A stretch of DNA of 64,000 nt from Lethocerus indicus. Lineage: Eukaryota > Arthropoda > Insecta > Hemiptera > Belostomatidae. Positions within the stretch are counted from its first letter, which is position 1; each line of letters begins with the position of its first letter. Made by a program: the position numbers and the translations under genes. Below the pieces are notes generated by a model. It had not been told where the DNA came from, did no database searches, and saw nothing but the letters and a program-made list of their open reading frames with translations. Of this stretch, positions 46,265 through 59,500 are shown one piece after another. Location: contig JACDQD010000006.1 of assembly GCA_019843655.1 (NCBI GenBank), positions 21,284,246 through 21,348,245 of the forward strand, in the 5' to 3' direction.

Positions 46265-49200
46265 TCCCTCTCCCTCTCCCTTACTCTCTCCCCTCCATCT
46301 CTTTCTACCGTGGCGAGTCGAAATTCGGCCCGTAATTATTAAAATTACACTTCATCTTCTCCGATGATGAAATGATTGAATACTTTTTTCTTGACCACTA
46401 TAAAGGAAATTTAATGGGCTTAGGACACTGGAGGGGAGAGCGGTCGGTCAAAATATCTAATCATATTACCGCCAGACATTTCCTTATGTTGTTAGAAACA
46501 AAGCGTTTTTTTTTTAGTTTTTTACAATGCAAACTGAACTATCACAACTTTAACTAAATTATCGCTCGAACATTAATACTGCGAATAATTATGAATTATT
46601 TCCTATTACGTAAAAATCTATGATAATGTAAACTATAAATCCCCGTGACAAAAGTAGAGCCCAATTGTATTGGAAGTCAATTTTGAAATAATTCCCATTA
46701 CTGTAGTTGAGCTGACAATGGAATTATGAAAGGATACAATTTGTGTGCGTAGAGCTAGCAATGGGCGTTAGCACCTGTCCCCTGTGATCTGTTATCCCCG
46801 TCCTTTGTGGGGCAAAAGCCCACGCAGCCTACGCACGGCCGTTTGCCCTACTCTCGATTGGGTGAAAACCGTCGAAAATGCGGCTTCCGGTTACAAAAGC
46901 GGTTCGGTTCGCCTCTCTTGCCAAATCTCTCTTATCATCTGCCAAACCCTGTAAATAGTTTTTTCTCTTCTTCCAATCCAAGTCGCGTGGAGAACAGTAT
47001 AAACAATGTAAGGGAATGTAAAAAATAAAACTTTACACCATCAATCTTCTGTACAGTAGAACTGGGCCAAAAAGTGCGATTTAAATGGCGGCCGATGTGA
47101 GTCATATAATTATGATCCAGTTTTTAAAACGCGAGCGGACTTCAAAATATTGGCAGAGCGTCGTGGGCGTCAAATGAGGAGCGTTTGCTCCTCCTCGCCC
47201 CCCTCCAACCACCGATTTCTACAACATTAGCTCAAATTCCGTTAGGTTCTTTTTATTTAAATATTATTTTTCAACATACTTTTCTCCACTATTAGCTGAT
47301 AAGATATATAAGACTGAGTCCCGTTAAAAATAGTTTTACTGTCGAACTATAATACCGTAAATTCTGGGTACATCCGTATTGATCGTGAATAGCAAGTTCA
47401 TTGTTTCTTGAATGTAATATAGGCAATGATATAATTTAATGAAAAGTAATTATTAGGGTATTTTCAGGGTATGTGCCGAATTCGTTTAACTTACATCTGC
47501 GACAGTGAGTTCAGTTCGGGTACTCGAGAGACTGAAACCTAATTCTCTTATATTATAAAAACGTCCGCTCTCGAGCTGAAATTGATGTCGGCCGCATATT
47601 CTTTACGACTACAGTCGACACGGGGCATTCCCTCCGCTTTATCCACGACCGGGGGCCCCGGCCCATTTATTCGATCGCGTTTCGCGGACTAAAAAAAGGT
47701 TGGCCAAAAAAACGGATTCTTTTTCGGACGTACGGCATAAAAATAACGAGTCAATTTTAATCCGGGCCGCGATATCCTTCTTAATTAGAAATGTCACTTC
47801 CTTAGGCGGGCCATTAATTCTGTTAATTATATTTCATTCGCTGTAATTATACCGATTAAATAATACAGTACGGTCTCGCATCTTTATATATATATATATT
47901 GATATTTCAAGTTTGCACAGCTTAAGATATATCGAATTTATTTGATAGCGGATAATGAATTATACGTCTTATTTCAGGTGAACTGACGACGAGAGAAGTT
48001 TTGGATCGTGAATCTAGGCCAATGTACGAGCTCGTGGCGGAGGCTCGGGACCAGGGAAGCCCGCCCCGTTCGGCCAGGGTCCCGCTCAGGGTACTCGTCT
48101 CGGACGTCAACGACAACGCTCCGGAGATCGTCGATCCTCAAGAGGATGTGGTGAGCGTGAGGGAAGAACAACCTCCAGGTACGGAGGTGGTCAGGATAAG
48201 GGCTGTCGATAGGGACGCAGGACCCAACGCATCGGTTACTTACTCTATACTCAAAGGTAAATACGCTCGAGTCGAATTAACAATTTATATATGCGAACTA
48301 AAAGCACGCACTATATGTTAAAAGTGTCGAATCTATTTAATTTCGAGGTATAGACCTTACCGTATAAAATTAACCATTACGTTTTTAGGTCGGGAAGCCG
48401 ACGGGTGGGGTGTGTTCTCGGTGGATCCTGTGACCGGGGTGTTGAGGACGAGGGCAGTTTTGGACCACTCGGAGAGGCCGATCTACAGGGTAACAGTGGC
48501 GGCCTCTGACAGCGGAACTCCGCATCGCCAGAGCGTCCGGACGCTCAGGGTCGAAGTGCTCGCGTTGAACGACAACAGGCCCACTTTCTCGAGCTCCAGC
48601 TTGCACTTCAAGGTGAGTAAAAATTCTAACGCGGGCGCTCCGAAATCTCGGAATTCGGCCGTGTAAAATCGTTCGCCCGTTACCACTGCCACGACACAAA
48701 TTGGATCGCTCGAAAAGAAATCCATTCATTTTTGTACTTCGGACGTCGCGAATAAACTGCGCTCGGGACTATTTAATGGCGCCGATATATCGGCGAGATA
48801 TCGATCGCGGAATAACATCATTAAATAAAGGACGGATATAGCCTCAGATGAGACGGCGAGATAGACTGGGCTTCCAGCGATGCTTGTAACATCCTTCTTT
48901 ATGTTAATTGTTGCCCCTCCGACGGGCTAACAGTAAACGCTGACGTATCGACAATTGCGTATATCATGTCTACCGCCGTGTTTCTCGAGCCGATGTCGGC
49001 TGTCCGACTCGAGAGGGGCAGCTACCGCGCCGGCCATTGTGCTCACGTCCCTGGAAATGAGCGACGTTAAAAAAGAGTTAAGAACGTTCCATATTCGAAT
49101 TACTCCACCGACGATGGCGCCTCTACGAACGGACGCTCGTTCTCGAATTTCCCCCCACGATAATATCTAGGCTCGAAAGGTCTCCGGCTCGTGGAGTAGT

Positions 49201-49955
49201 TTAACCGGCTTCAAATTCCGCCGTTTCGTTAAAATCGACGTAATAAATAAATCGTCTCAATCTACCGAACACTTGTACTTTCGATCCAATTAAAAATCTC
49301 GTGTTACAATCTAAAGCGAAGCGCAGAAGCTTTTAATTCGGACAAGTTAGCTCCTTTACGCCAAATTAGTACTCAAAATACAATCTCGGCGACCGCCCGA
49401 GCTCGCGAACAAATGGACCAAAAAATCGCCGGTATTATCACACCCCGGTGGGCGGGCGGGGACCCGGGGAGGATCAATTAAATTTTAATTAGCGAGTGAA
49501 ATCCTCGCCGCCGGTAAGAATGCGGTCGGGGCCGCCGTTGGGGCTCCGGAGGGCTCCCAGAGTCCCCGGCCGACTCACACTCACTCTCCTCCATCACCAC
49601 CTGCACGCTCTCTGCTCCCCTTACCCTCTCTCACTCCATCCATCCCTCCATTCCCCCGACGCCCCACCAGCTCTCTCGCCCTCTTATTCTCCTCTCCGGC
49701 TCTCCGAGCGGAACCCCCGGCCGCCTCGAACCCGTCGCGCAGCATTTTCCGTTAATTGTGCTCACTCGAGCCGACAATGACTTACGCGCTCCGACGCCCC
49801 TCAAAACAGAAACTGGGTGACGTATTTTGACACCCCGGAGACCGCCGAAAGAAAACTCCGGGTTACCTGCTTCAAACCCGGCCCGCGGAGCTTTCCTCCG
49901 GTGTGTCGCGAGTCGTTCGTACTGGAAACGAGGATTCAGAAAACTAATTATATGG

Positions 49956-50008
<53 letters not shown>

Positions 50009-50549
50009 GAAACATATTTTATCTGTCCAAAAATGTTATAAGAAAAACAAACCGTTTCCCTTTAGGTAGAGTTATGCTTTACATTTTGATACACGACAAC
50101 CTAACATCGTACGTTTGTAGCTTTAGTCGGCCAAACTCTGCAGAAAGCCAGTGATCGGGTCGGAATTTGAATGTGTCGGCAATAGAGAAATAAATGGTAC
50201 AAGATTTTCGACAATCTGTGACCTCTAATTGGCTACGCAGTCCCACGAAGGGAGCGATGAAGCCATCGCGGAATTAGATAACTGAGCTGTGAGCTGTCCG
50301 TTGAAGACACGTGAATTAGAGCGGAGACCGAGAGGACGTAGACACCCCGGTGGATAGAGAGGGATTGGGACGGGGACGGGGAGGGGAAGGTGGAGCGGGA
50401 GCGGGTGGGAGAGGGGGAGGAGGTCCACAGAGCGAGGACACTGTTTGCTCCTGCCCTCTTGCTGACAGCGCCCTCCTCCCCAACCCGCCATTCCTTCTCC
50501 CAACTGGCTCTCCGACTCTTTTCTCTCACTCTTTCTCCCTCCTTCTCCA

Positions 50550-50589
<40 letters not shown>

Positions 50590-53500
50590 CCTCTGTCCCC
50601 CTCCCCCTCTCTCTCTCTCTCTCCTCTCGCCCCCGGAGCTCACTGACAGAAAGACACACCAAATTTATGCGGCTCGCCGAAATTCCAAACCAAAGAGGAA
50701 ATAAAAAAATCCGGACTCGTCCTTTTGCGCACCAACCGGATTTTTACCAAAAGTTTGTTCTCTTTCAGGTGTCTTCCCCCTGTCCGACCATCGCTAGTTA
50801 CGTATACCGAAAGGCGACCGCCCCGATCTCATCTGTCAGTAGTGAAAATAATTAAAGACGAAAATTGAACAATTTTGTCGCTTCCGCTTTCTTAATTGAA
50901 GGCATCGATTTATTTCCAATGTCCGTGTTGTTTACTATAACGGGGACGTTTATTTATTTTTCATTTTGTTTAACAGGTTCGAGAAGACGTGCCGGTCGGG
51001 TATGTGGTCGGTAACGTGGTTAACTCGGATAGCTCGGAAGAGAACTTGGTGTCGGTGAGAGCGAGAGGAGGCCACGTGATGTACACTCTGACTTCGATAT
51101 CGCCGTCGGACACGGAAACGGCGTTCGACATGGACCGGAGTTCCGGGTCCCTGGTGGTGGCCAGGCAACTCGACAGGGAAACGTGCCCGGAGTACAGGCT
51201 CGAAGTGAGGGCGCTCGATACCAGCACGACCAACAACCCGCAGAGCAGCGCCGTGATAGTCAGGGTAGAGATCACGGACGTGAACGACAACACGCCCCGC
51301 TGGGACAAGGAGCTCATCACGTTCGAAATACCGGAGGACGCCCCGTCGGATCCGCCGTCTGGAACTTTAGCGCCACCGACGCCGACGCCGGCTCCAACGG
51401 GGAACTGAGGTACGGCCTGGTGAGCTGCTCGCCCTGCTTCAGGCTCCAGGAGCCCACATTCGCCGTAGACCCGCTCACGGGAGGGCTCACCCTACTTGCC
51501 TCTCTGGATTACGAACGGTTGAACGAATACACGATCGTGATCCGAGTTACCGACCAAGCGGCCAATCTCTCCGACCGGCTGAGCGCCTCCTCACGGCCAG
51601 GCTCCGGGTCAGGGACGTCAACGACAACGCCCCGTATTCGTCTCGCCGACGGTGAGGACAGTCCACGTGAGGGACGGCACCGACCCGGGCACGTCCCTGA
51701 CCAGAGTAATGGCCGTCGACAAGGACTCGGGAGAGTACGGCAGGGTCACTTACGTTATATCGGCCGGCAACTCGGACGGCAGGTTCGCCCTCGGCTACGA
51801 GTCCGGCGTCCTCACCCTGACCAGGCCCCTCGAGCCCTCCGCCATGTACACGGTCAACATCACCGCCAGCGACCACGCCGCCGTTCCCAAGCACTCGACG
51901 CTCACCCTCATCATCATGGTCCAGGGTTCCACCGAGTCCCCTCTCAGATTCAACAGCCAGGAATATAACGCCAACATTTCCGAAGACGCTTCCATCGGCG
52001 CTTTCGTGGTCCGAGTACAAGCAAAATCAGGAGACATAAGTAAGTATTCTCGATGATTTGGCCCAGAAAATAATTCGTTATTCCGTTATATTATTAAAAT
52101 TAGTTTAAATAATATTTCGAGTACGGCGCTGGATAATTACGAGTGGATAATTATAATCGAATTAAAGCGGACCTCGTTTATTAAATACGGCGGTTACGCT
52201 AAATCCGTTTAATTATTACTTATGTAAGAGAAAAATAATTTTCGAAAATATCGCGTTAAAATTCAACTTTATATATACGCTAGGATAAGGACTAAAAAAA
52301 GAAATCACCGATAAGATCTCTCTCTCGGCTACTGCCTACACCGAAGATAAATCGGTTATAATGGTAGGGACGGTGTTCGATTACAGCAATAAAGTGGGGC
52401 CAAAATAATTAAACCGAGTGGCATCGGGTCGCTAAGATTTGCCTCGGGGTTAAAAGCTGGAGGCCGCTTCTGTAATAGCCGGCCGAGGAGAGCGGGAGCA
52501 CGAAGAGAGGCTAGACTAAGAATGTGGACTTACCGGGGAGTGCGCGACAAAAGCCTCCCCGCCACCGCCACCGCCACCGCCACCGCCGCCGCCGCCGCCT
52601 CTCTCCCTTGTAAATTATTACTATTTGAAAGTACTTTACACGAGTCCTATCTGAATAATTACAATGGGCAACAACAAGGTGCCCCTCCTTCCCTTCTGAA
52701 TTAATAATAATTGCCCACTCGCCGGCATCTCTCTTCTCCGTTTCTTTCTCCGGCTCCCTCTCCCTATCTCCCCGACTTCTCTCCTTCTTATCCCGACTTC
52801 TCCACCCGTGTCCCCCGCCTCTCCCGCCACCCTGACACAATGCGCCCATTCATCATTCCCCTCCCGCCCTCCCTCCCTCCCACCTACCCTATCCGCCGTT
52901 CCCCCTCTCTCCAACCTCCCCCCCCTCCCACCGTCCTCTTTATCCTCACTCTCGCATATTCTCTCGCCCTTATGTTTCCATTTAAGTCCGCATTCTAAGA
53001 ACCCCTCCCCCGGCTTACGGGCGGGTCGTTAGAGGCAAAAACGCCGAGACCTAGTGGTGGTCGGTAGTACTCGCTCCGAGGTTTATTACGTTCGAAATAG
53101 GACCGAACGTCCGTTTATCTTAAAGGATCCAAATCCGAAAAAATTTTGCAAGATGCAAAATTAAAAGAAATAAAAAATTTAGCGTAAATGCATTCAATAC
53201 GTCTTCGCTTATCTAGTCCGTTTTAGAAAGTATGCCTACCTAATGAGTACAACTTATTACGCACGTAATAGACATTTTTATAAGATCGCCCCTCGTTTAA
53301 GCGACAAATGTATTCAGTGCGATATGAACTTTTACAGACGGAGGTAACGTGAGCTATTCTTTGGGAGGAGGTTCGGAAGGATTCTTCGACGTGGACCCGG
53401 TGAGCGGAGTCGTGTCCGTGGCCAAGGTGCTAGACAGGGAGACCAAGGACGAGTTCGTGTTCCCCGTTTACGGGTCGGAGTCGGCCAGGTACGACACCAC

Positions 53501-56500
53501 CGTCGTAAGGGTACGAGTCACCGATACCAACGACCACGCCCCCAATTTCTTGGCCTGCTACACCCTCAGCGTTCCCGAGAACAGCGATTTTTCCGTCATC
53601 CACAGGCTTTCGGCGTTCGATCCCGATTCCGGGCCTAACGGCGAGCTCACGTACACGATTACAGGTAAGCGCATTTAAACACTTGAAAAAAAGGTTTCGT
53701 CTTTTACCGACTTTAACACGAATGCCGGGTTTTATTTTTATTAGAATAAATATACAAGCGAGGCCCAGAGAACTCGTTCGCGTCGGGTCAGGTTCGCATC
53801 GGTCGACGTTACTAATCCTCCGCACCTCGGTGTATGTTGTTGAAGGTGGAAACTCGGGCAACCGGTTCAGCGTTGACTTGAGGAGCGGCGAAGTGAGCGC
53901 GAGGGCGCTCGACAGGGAGACCCAGTCGCATTACCAGCTGGTGGTCTCTGCCCAGGACGGGCCCGGGCTGAGAGGGCTCTGCAACCTGACGGTCATCGTC
54001 CAAGACGAGAACGACAACAGGCCGGAGTTCGGCCGGCTGAGGTACTCGGGCTCGGTGAGGGAGGACGCTCCCCCGGGCACCCCCGTCCTCACGGTCACAG
54101 CCACCGACCCCGATTCGGGACTCAACGCCAGGCTGGTCTACTCAATCGCTAACGAGAGTCACTGGCTCTTCGCCATCGACAACAGAACGGGAATCATCTC
54201 TACGGTCGGGTAAGTCCTAATTACTCCTACGGATAACAAGGGCGATTTGCGAACTGAGTTATCGTTATTTATAAAGCCCGCTTAAATTGCTCGAATCGAC
54301 GCTTCGAAAGGGGGAGCCATTATGCCGGGAAATGTCCGGTGAAACTCCTCCAGGGCTGAACAATGGCGCCCCACTCCCCTCCCACTGGCGGGTTGCGGGA
54401 ATCGTCTTAGACCGCCTTGTGGCCACCGGAGCATCCTTTAATGTAATGCCGGAGATAAATATCAAAACCCAGATTACCCTGCGGAACTTCGTGTCGAAGG
54501 AAAATGATAGGAATCTTCTTATGGCCATATACGTGTGTTTAATCACACGTGTACTCGCCCCGGTGGACTTTCTCCTGTGGCTACTTAAATGTGGTCATCG
54601 TTGTAAAATAAAATTTTAATCGCTTAACTTGTAACTAATACCGTTTTGGAATTTCAGTTCGAAGATGCTGTTGTGTCGGATATATGTACAGACTCGGCCC
54701 TATAATATTTCTTTAATTATGTCCTATTGTATAATTTAGAACCCACACAAAATGTATACATAAAAGAGTAGTATAAACGTTAGGGATAGGATAGTCCTCC
54801 CCCCAAACAGTCCCCGTTATATATTACTGTTTAATAGCGCGAATTTCTATATTTTTTACACGTTTATATAAAACACACACATGTCCACTTGTCTTTCGGT
54901 CACAGTACCTCTCTGTTTCTCCTTCTCCATCTCTCTCTCTCTCTACACTCTCCCTCTTTCTCTTTCTCATACACAATGGACTAACACTCGTCAGGCGGTC
55001 GGGGTCTCATACCGTCTGCGGCTTGTTCCATTGTTTGTTCATTGTGTGCCAACAGACCCCTCGAGAAACGACATTTATTGTAGCCTAAATGAAATAAATG
55101 GGACGTGCCTCCCTCCGCCCCCCAAACGGCGATATGAACAACGAGCACAATCTACTCCGGTCGAATCGGTTGACCGTAAACACTTCATAGTCCGAGTGTA
55201 ATTGTTTTATTGGCATCCCTTATATTCAAATGAGGATTCCGAGTCTTAAGTGGAACCGCAATAAACGCTCGGTATCCCTGTTCTTCCATTACCCTCGAGC
55301 CATCTAAATGCTTCAAACATTCTCATCCGAGACTCGCATTTTCTAATGCATTTATAAATGTCGACATACTGAGCTCATATTACTTCGACCGGAGCGACGG
55401 GCCGTAAAAATGTAACCTCGATACGAAATTCGAATTTCATAACATATCGTAAAATACCATTTATATACATAAATTTACGAATATTCTCAATTACTCGAGG
55501 GAACGCTGTCACCCCTTGTTTAAAATCGAAAGGTCAAACGAATCCCATCTGAATTTAAACGCATTAAACGAAGCGGACGAGGAGGTGGAGCCGGGTAGTA
55601 TATAGTTTTTTTAAAACCCCATATATGTGCTAATATGGTCCAAACTGGGCCCACTAAACTATGGAATTTATTTAAATTTTACCGTCACAGAACGCCGGAC
55701 GCCTTGTCTCGAAAGAGTATTTATTTCTATTGCGGCCGGAGCGTGGAAATTTCTGAGACATCTTCCGCCCCGGGGTCGGGCACCCTCCCCTCCGTCATAA
55801 AACAAAGGAGGAATGTGAGTTACAGGTGGAACTAAAACGGGGCGCGGCGCTCTAGGTACATTATCATTAGGGCGAGCCCTAACCGGGCCCAAAAGCAGTA
55901 AACGTAGAAAATAGTCGGTCCGCCAACCAAATTGATTCTCGGAAACGTTTCGTACCAGACAGAACGGGTGCCTACTGCCTGTATTAAAAAAAAAAACATT
56001 CTTTCCCTTCTTCACCCTTTTCGGTTCAATTTTATTGTTCTTGTAAAGGATGCAAGTATTGTCATATATTGGGATCTTCTTACGTACAAAATTGCTATTA
56101 GAATTGGCGTTCGAGTTTTTATTTCGTAATTCTTTGCCTTCGCAGGAATCTAGATCGCGAGCGTCAGAGCGTGTTCGAGTTCCAAGTGGTTGCGACGGAC
56201 GGCGGGAGGTACGATGCCAGATCTCACAAAGTACCCGTCAGGATAATCGTGGAGGACGTCAACGACAACAAGCCGGTCTTCTCGGAGTATCCGTTCAGCG
56301 CCGAAGTGCCGGTCAACACTCAGCCCGGGCATGACCTCCTCAGGGTGACCGCCACCGACGCCGACCAGGGACCCAACGCCGACGTAGTCTACAGCTTCTT
56401 CAACCAGCCCCCCAACAACAAGTTCAGGATCAACCCCAAGTCCGGGGTCATCACGGCGGCCTCGGGACTGGCGATGGAGTACGGGCGGATGTTCCACCTC

Positions 56501-59500
56501 CAAGTGGTGGCCACGGACAAAGGGAACCCTCCGCAGAGTTCGACCGGCCTCGTGGAGATCAAAGTGGGCGACGGTCCCGAAGGCGCTCCCACGCTCCGCT
56601 TCCAGAACTCTTCCTACAGCGTTCAACTACCGGAAAATGCCGAAGTCGGAACCGACGTCGTTCAGGTCAGTACAGATTTAACGCCAGACCCAACAATCGT
56701 TGGCAAAATCAAATCTAATACTGGCAATGTCAATATTCGGCAATAAATGCGGCTAACGCGATTTTAATTGTACGGATATTTCTAGGTGTCAGCGGTGCGA
56801 ACGGACGGAAGGAGGCAGAAAATAATGTATCGGTTCGGTTCGGGTAACGAGGACGGGAAATTCGAGATAAATCCTAGCACGGGGCAGATACGCGTGTTGG
56901 ACTCCGAGGCTCTCGACTACGAGATGAGCCCGCGGTTGAGGCTGACCGTGGTCGCTCAGGCGGAGGCCAGCGTCGGCCCTCCCCTCTACGGCTACACCCA
57001 GGTCCTCGTACACCTAGTCGATCAGAACGATAGCCCACCGAGGTTCACCCAGCCCCAGTACTCGGCCGCCGTTTGGGAAGGAAATAATAAAGGAACCTAC
57101 GTCATGCAGGTGAGTTTAGCGCTCCTATATTTTTTTATAGGACTATATTTTTTATAGGCCTAGTATTGAATCCCGTGTATGTCGTTATTCGATAAGACTT
57201 ACATTAATTCGTTTAACCTTTTTCAGGTATCCGCGACGGATGTCGACCAAGGGCCGAATTCTCGTCTCCTGTATCATATCGTAGACGGGAATCACGATAA
57301 CGCCTTTGTGATCGAACCACCGTTTTCCGGGATAGTGAAAACTAATATCGTCTTGGATCGTGAAATTCGTGACTCGTATCGGCTGACTGTAATCGCGACG
57401 GACGAAGGGATACCTCAGTTGACTGGAACATCCACAATAAGAATCAATATCGTCGATGTTAATGACAACCAACCGACGTTCCCACCGCACAGTGTCATCA
57501 GCGTCAAAGAAGGTATGCCTGAACTTTCATTACCTACATCGATAAAAATGTTCCAAGTTAAAAACGGTTAATGTTTTTATTACTGTTGTTTGAAGTTTCG
57601 TTTGGGAAATCAAATTATATACTCTGTTCTACAGGCAAAGAAGTCGGAAGCGTCTTGACGTCCGTGACAGCTAACGATGTGGACACGAATCCGACGCTTA
57701 CTTACAACCTATCCGACTCGGACGGGTACTTCAGTATAGACCGGTTCAGCGGCAAAGTGACACTCTGCCACCAGCTGGATTATGAAACGAGGCAGGAGTA
57801 CAGGCTGCACATAACTGCCTCCGATACCGCTCACACCGCCCACACTGTCCTCACCGTCAAAGTTATAGACGACAATGACAACGCACCCCAGTTCACCCAG
57901 TCATCGTATCAAGCCACATTACCTGGTAAAGAGATTTTTTACAGTTTTACAGTTTACAATAACTCCGAATGTTCGCTAGTATCGGTGAATTCTAAAACCG
58001 CCCCGTCTTATTTATTTTCAGAAAACGCCGACACCGGCTACGAAGTGATCAAAGTTAGCGCGAAGGATGCCGATTCTGGGAAAAATGCGGAGCTGCGCTA
58101 TTCGCTCGTGGCTCCCGTTTCTGGATTTGTTATAGATGAGAATACTGGTGTCATAACGGCAAATAGAAGTGCTATCAACATGCCTCAAAGCAGGCTCAAA
58201 GTCATAGATCTCACTGTTAAAGTTACTGATTCTGGGCGACAACCATTGTCAAGCGTGGCATCAGTTAGAATAAAGGTGGACGACTACAGTGCAGGAAAAT
58301 CCTATTTCGTACAGAATGAGTACAGGTATATATTTTCATTTATTCTTCATTTTAGTAGCATTCTCTATGAACAAAAAATGTAAAAATGATTTGAATTTAA
58401 TTAATTATTTTTAAAATCACAATGCACCAGTGTCACTAATTCATTGTATTAATATTAACAGAGTATCAGCTAAGGAAAGCACCCCGATTGGAACATCTCT
58501 CTTGAAAATGGCACCGTCTAATGTTGTTGAAACAACCCTGAAATCCCACTATAACATCATAGATGGCAATAAAGACGGAGCATTCCAAATATTAAGGTAT
58601 ATATTTATAAATAAAATGCCTGCGTTAGTAATGTTCTGATAGTTATATCCTCAAAAGTGTAATCTTTCATCCGAGCAATTAATTAATGCATTATATTTTT
58701 ATTTCAGTCCCAATGGAGAACTGATGCTTGTTAAATATCTGGATCGAGAAATTCAAGATTCCTACACCCTCAGAGTAACATATGGCTCAGACAATTTGAC
58801 ATCGGCTTTAGTGTTTGTGACAGTCGAAGATTCAAATGACAATTCTCCACAGTTTATATCTTTAGAGAATTCAGTTACCATATCTGAAGGCGTACCAGTG
58901 GGTCATGTCGTGCTCCAACTAAAAGGAACAGATGACGATTTGCCTCCTAATTCGGACATTCAGTTTGACATTACGTCTGGGAATGATGAAGATTTATTCC
59001 AAGTAGATGCATTAAGTGGTATTTTAAGTGTTAAAAATAAGCTCGATTATGACCTCGGGATACCAGTATATACTCTAGTCGTGAGAGCTTCTGACAGTGC
59101 CAGAGATCCTGACTTTCCATTAGACACTGTTGCTACAGTTAAAATCATTCTTGAGGATGAGAATGACAACACTCCACAATTTCCAGTCCTCGAATATTTG
59201 GAATTTGTTGGTGAAAATGAAGCCATTGGATCTACTGTCTTTACAGCCAGAGCCACCGATATGGATCGAGGCATTTATGGTAAATTAAATTATTCGATCG
59301 AATCTGCAGCAGCTACAGGCTACACAGATATTGACGATTCGTGGAAATTGTTCAAAGTTGACTCATACACAGGATTGGTAACAACGAATACGGTGTTCGA
59401 TTATGAAGCTAGGAGTCGATACGCATTTACCCTAATAACTACCGATACGGGTGGTAAAAAGGCAAGAGTGAGAGTTAGGGTTGAGATCGAAAGCAGAGAT

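Larger units (their letters stand above)
39225..47977 (+). other. ds intron, 8.8 kb
   Basis: It runs from gtcagt to a cttatttcag acceptor. It is rich in low-complexity DNA: a pyrimidine tract near 41.05 kb, GA/CT runs near 43.1, 45.5 and 46.2 kb, and a short TA run just before the 3' end. Frames of up to 156 codons are present but show no domain. No other element is recognised. Confidence 0.8.
48613..50976 (+). other. ds intron, 2.4 kb
   Basis: It runs from gtgagt to a gtttaacag acceptor. It contains a pyrimidine-rich stretch, a long TA run and interrupted CT runs, listed separately. The Ser-Leu or Arg-Glu repeat frames on both strands at 50.2-50.7 kb come from the CT runs. No gene is recognised. 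Confidence 0.8.
52040..53337 (+). other. ds intron, 1.3 kb
   Basis: It runs from gtaagt to a cttttacag acceptor. It contains a (CCGCCA)n/(CCG)n run and a long pyrimidine-rich tract, both listed separately. No gene is recognised. Confidence 0.8.

Noticed and set aside
50225..50704. Ser-Leu and Arg-Glu rich frames on both strands
   Set aside because: They are translations of the CT runs in an intron.
50989..51408. A premature stop (TGA 51406-51408) that might mark ds as a pseudogene
   Set aside because: The stop arises only after the first apparent 1-base deletion. All later exons stay open with conserved motifs and intact splice sites, so assembly error is more likely than gene loss.
51547..52020. 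157-codon antisense frame across ds exon h
   Set aside because: It is the mirror of GC-rich cadherin codons. The sense frames carry clear EC motifs.
56150..56626. 158-codon antisense frame across ds exon k
   Set aside because: A shadow of the sense EC repeats w13-w15.
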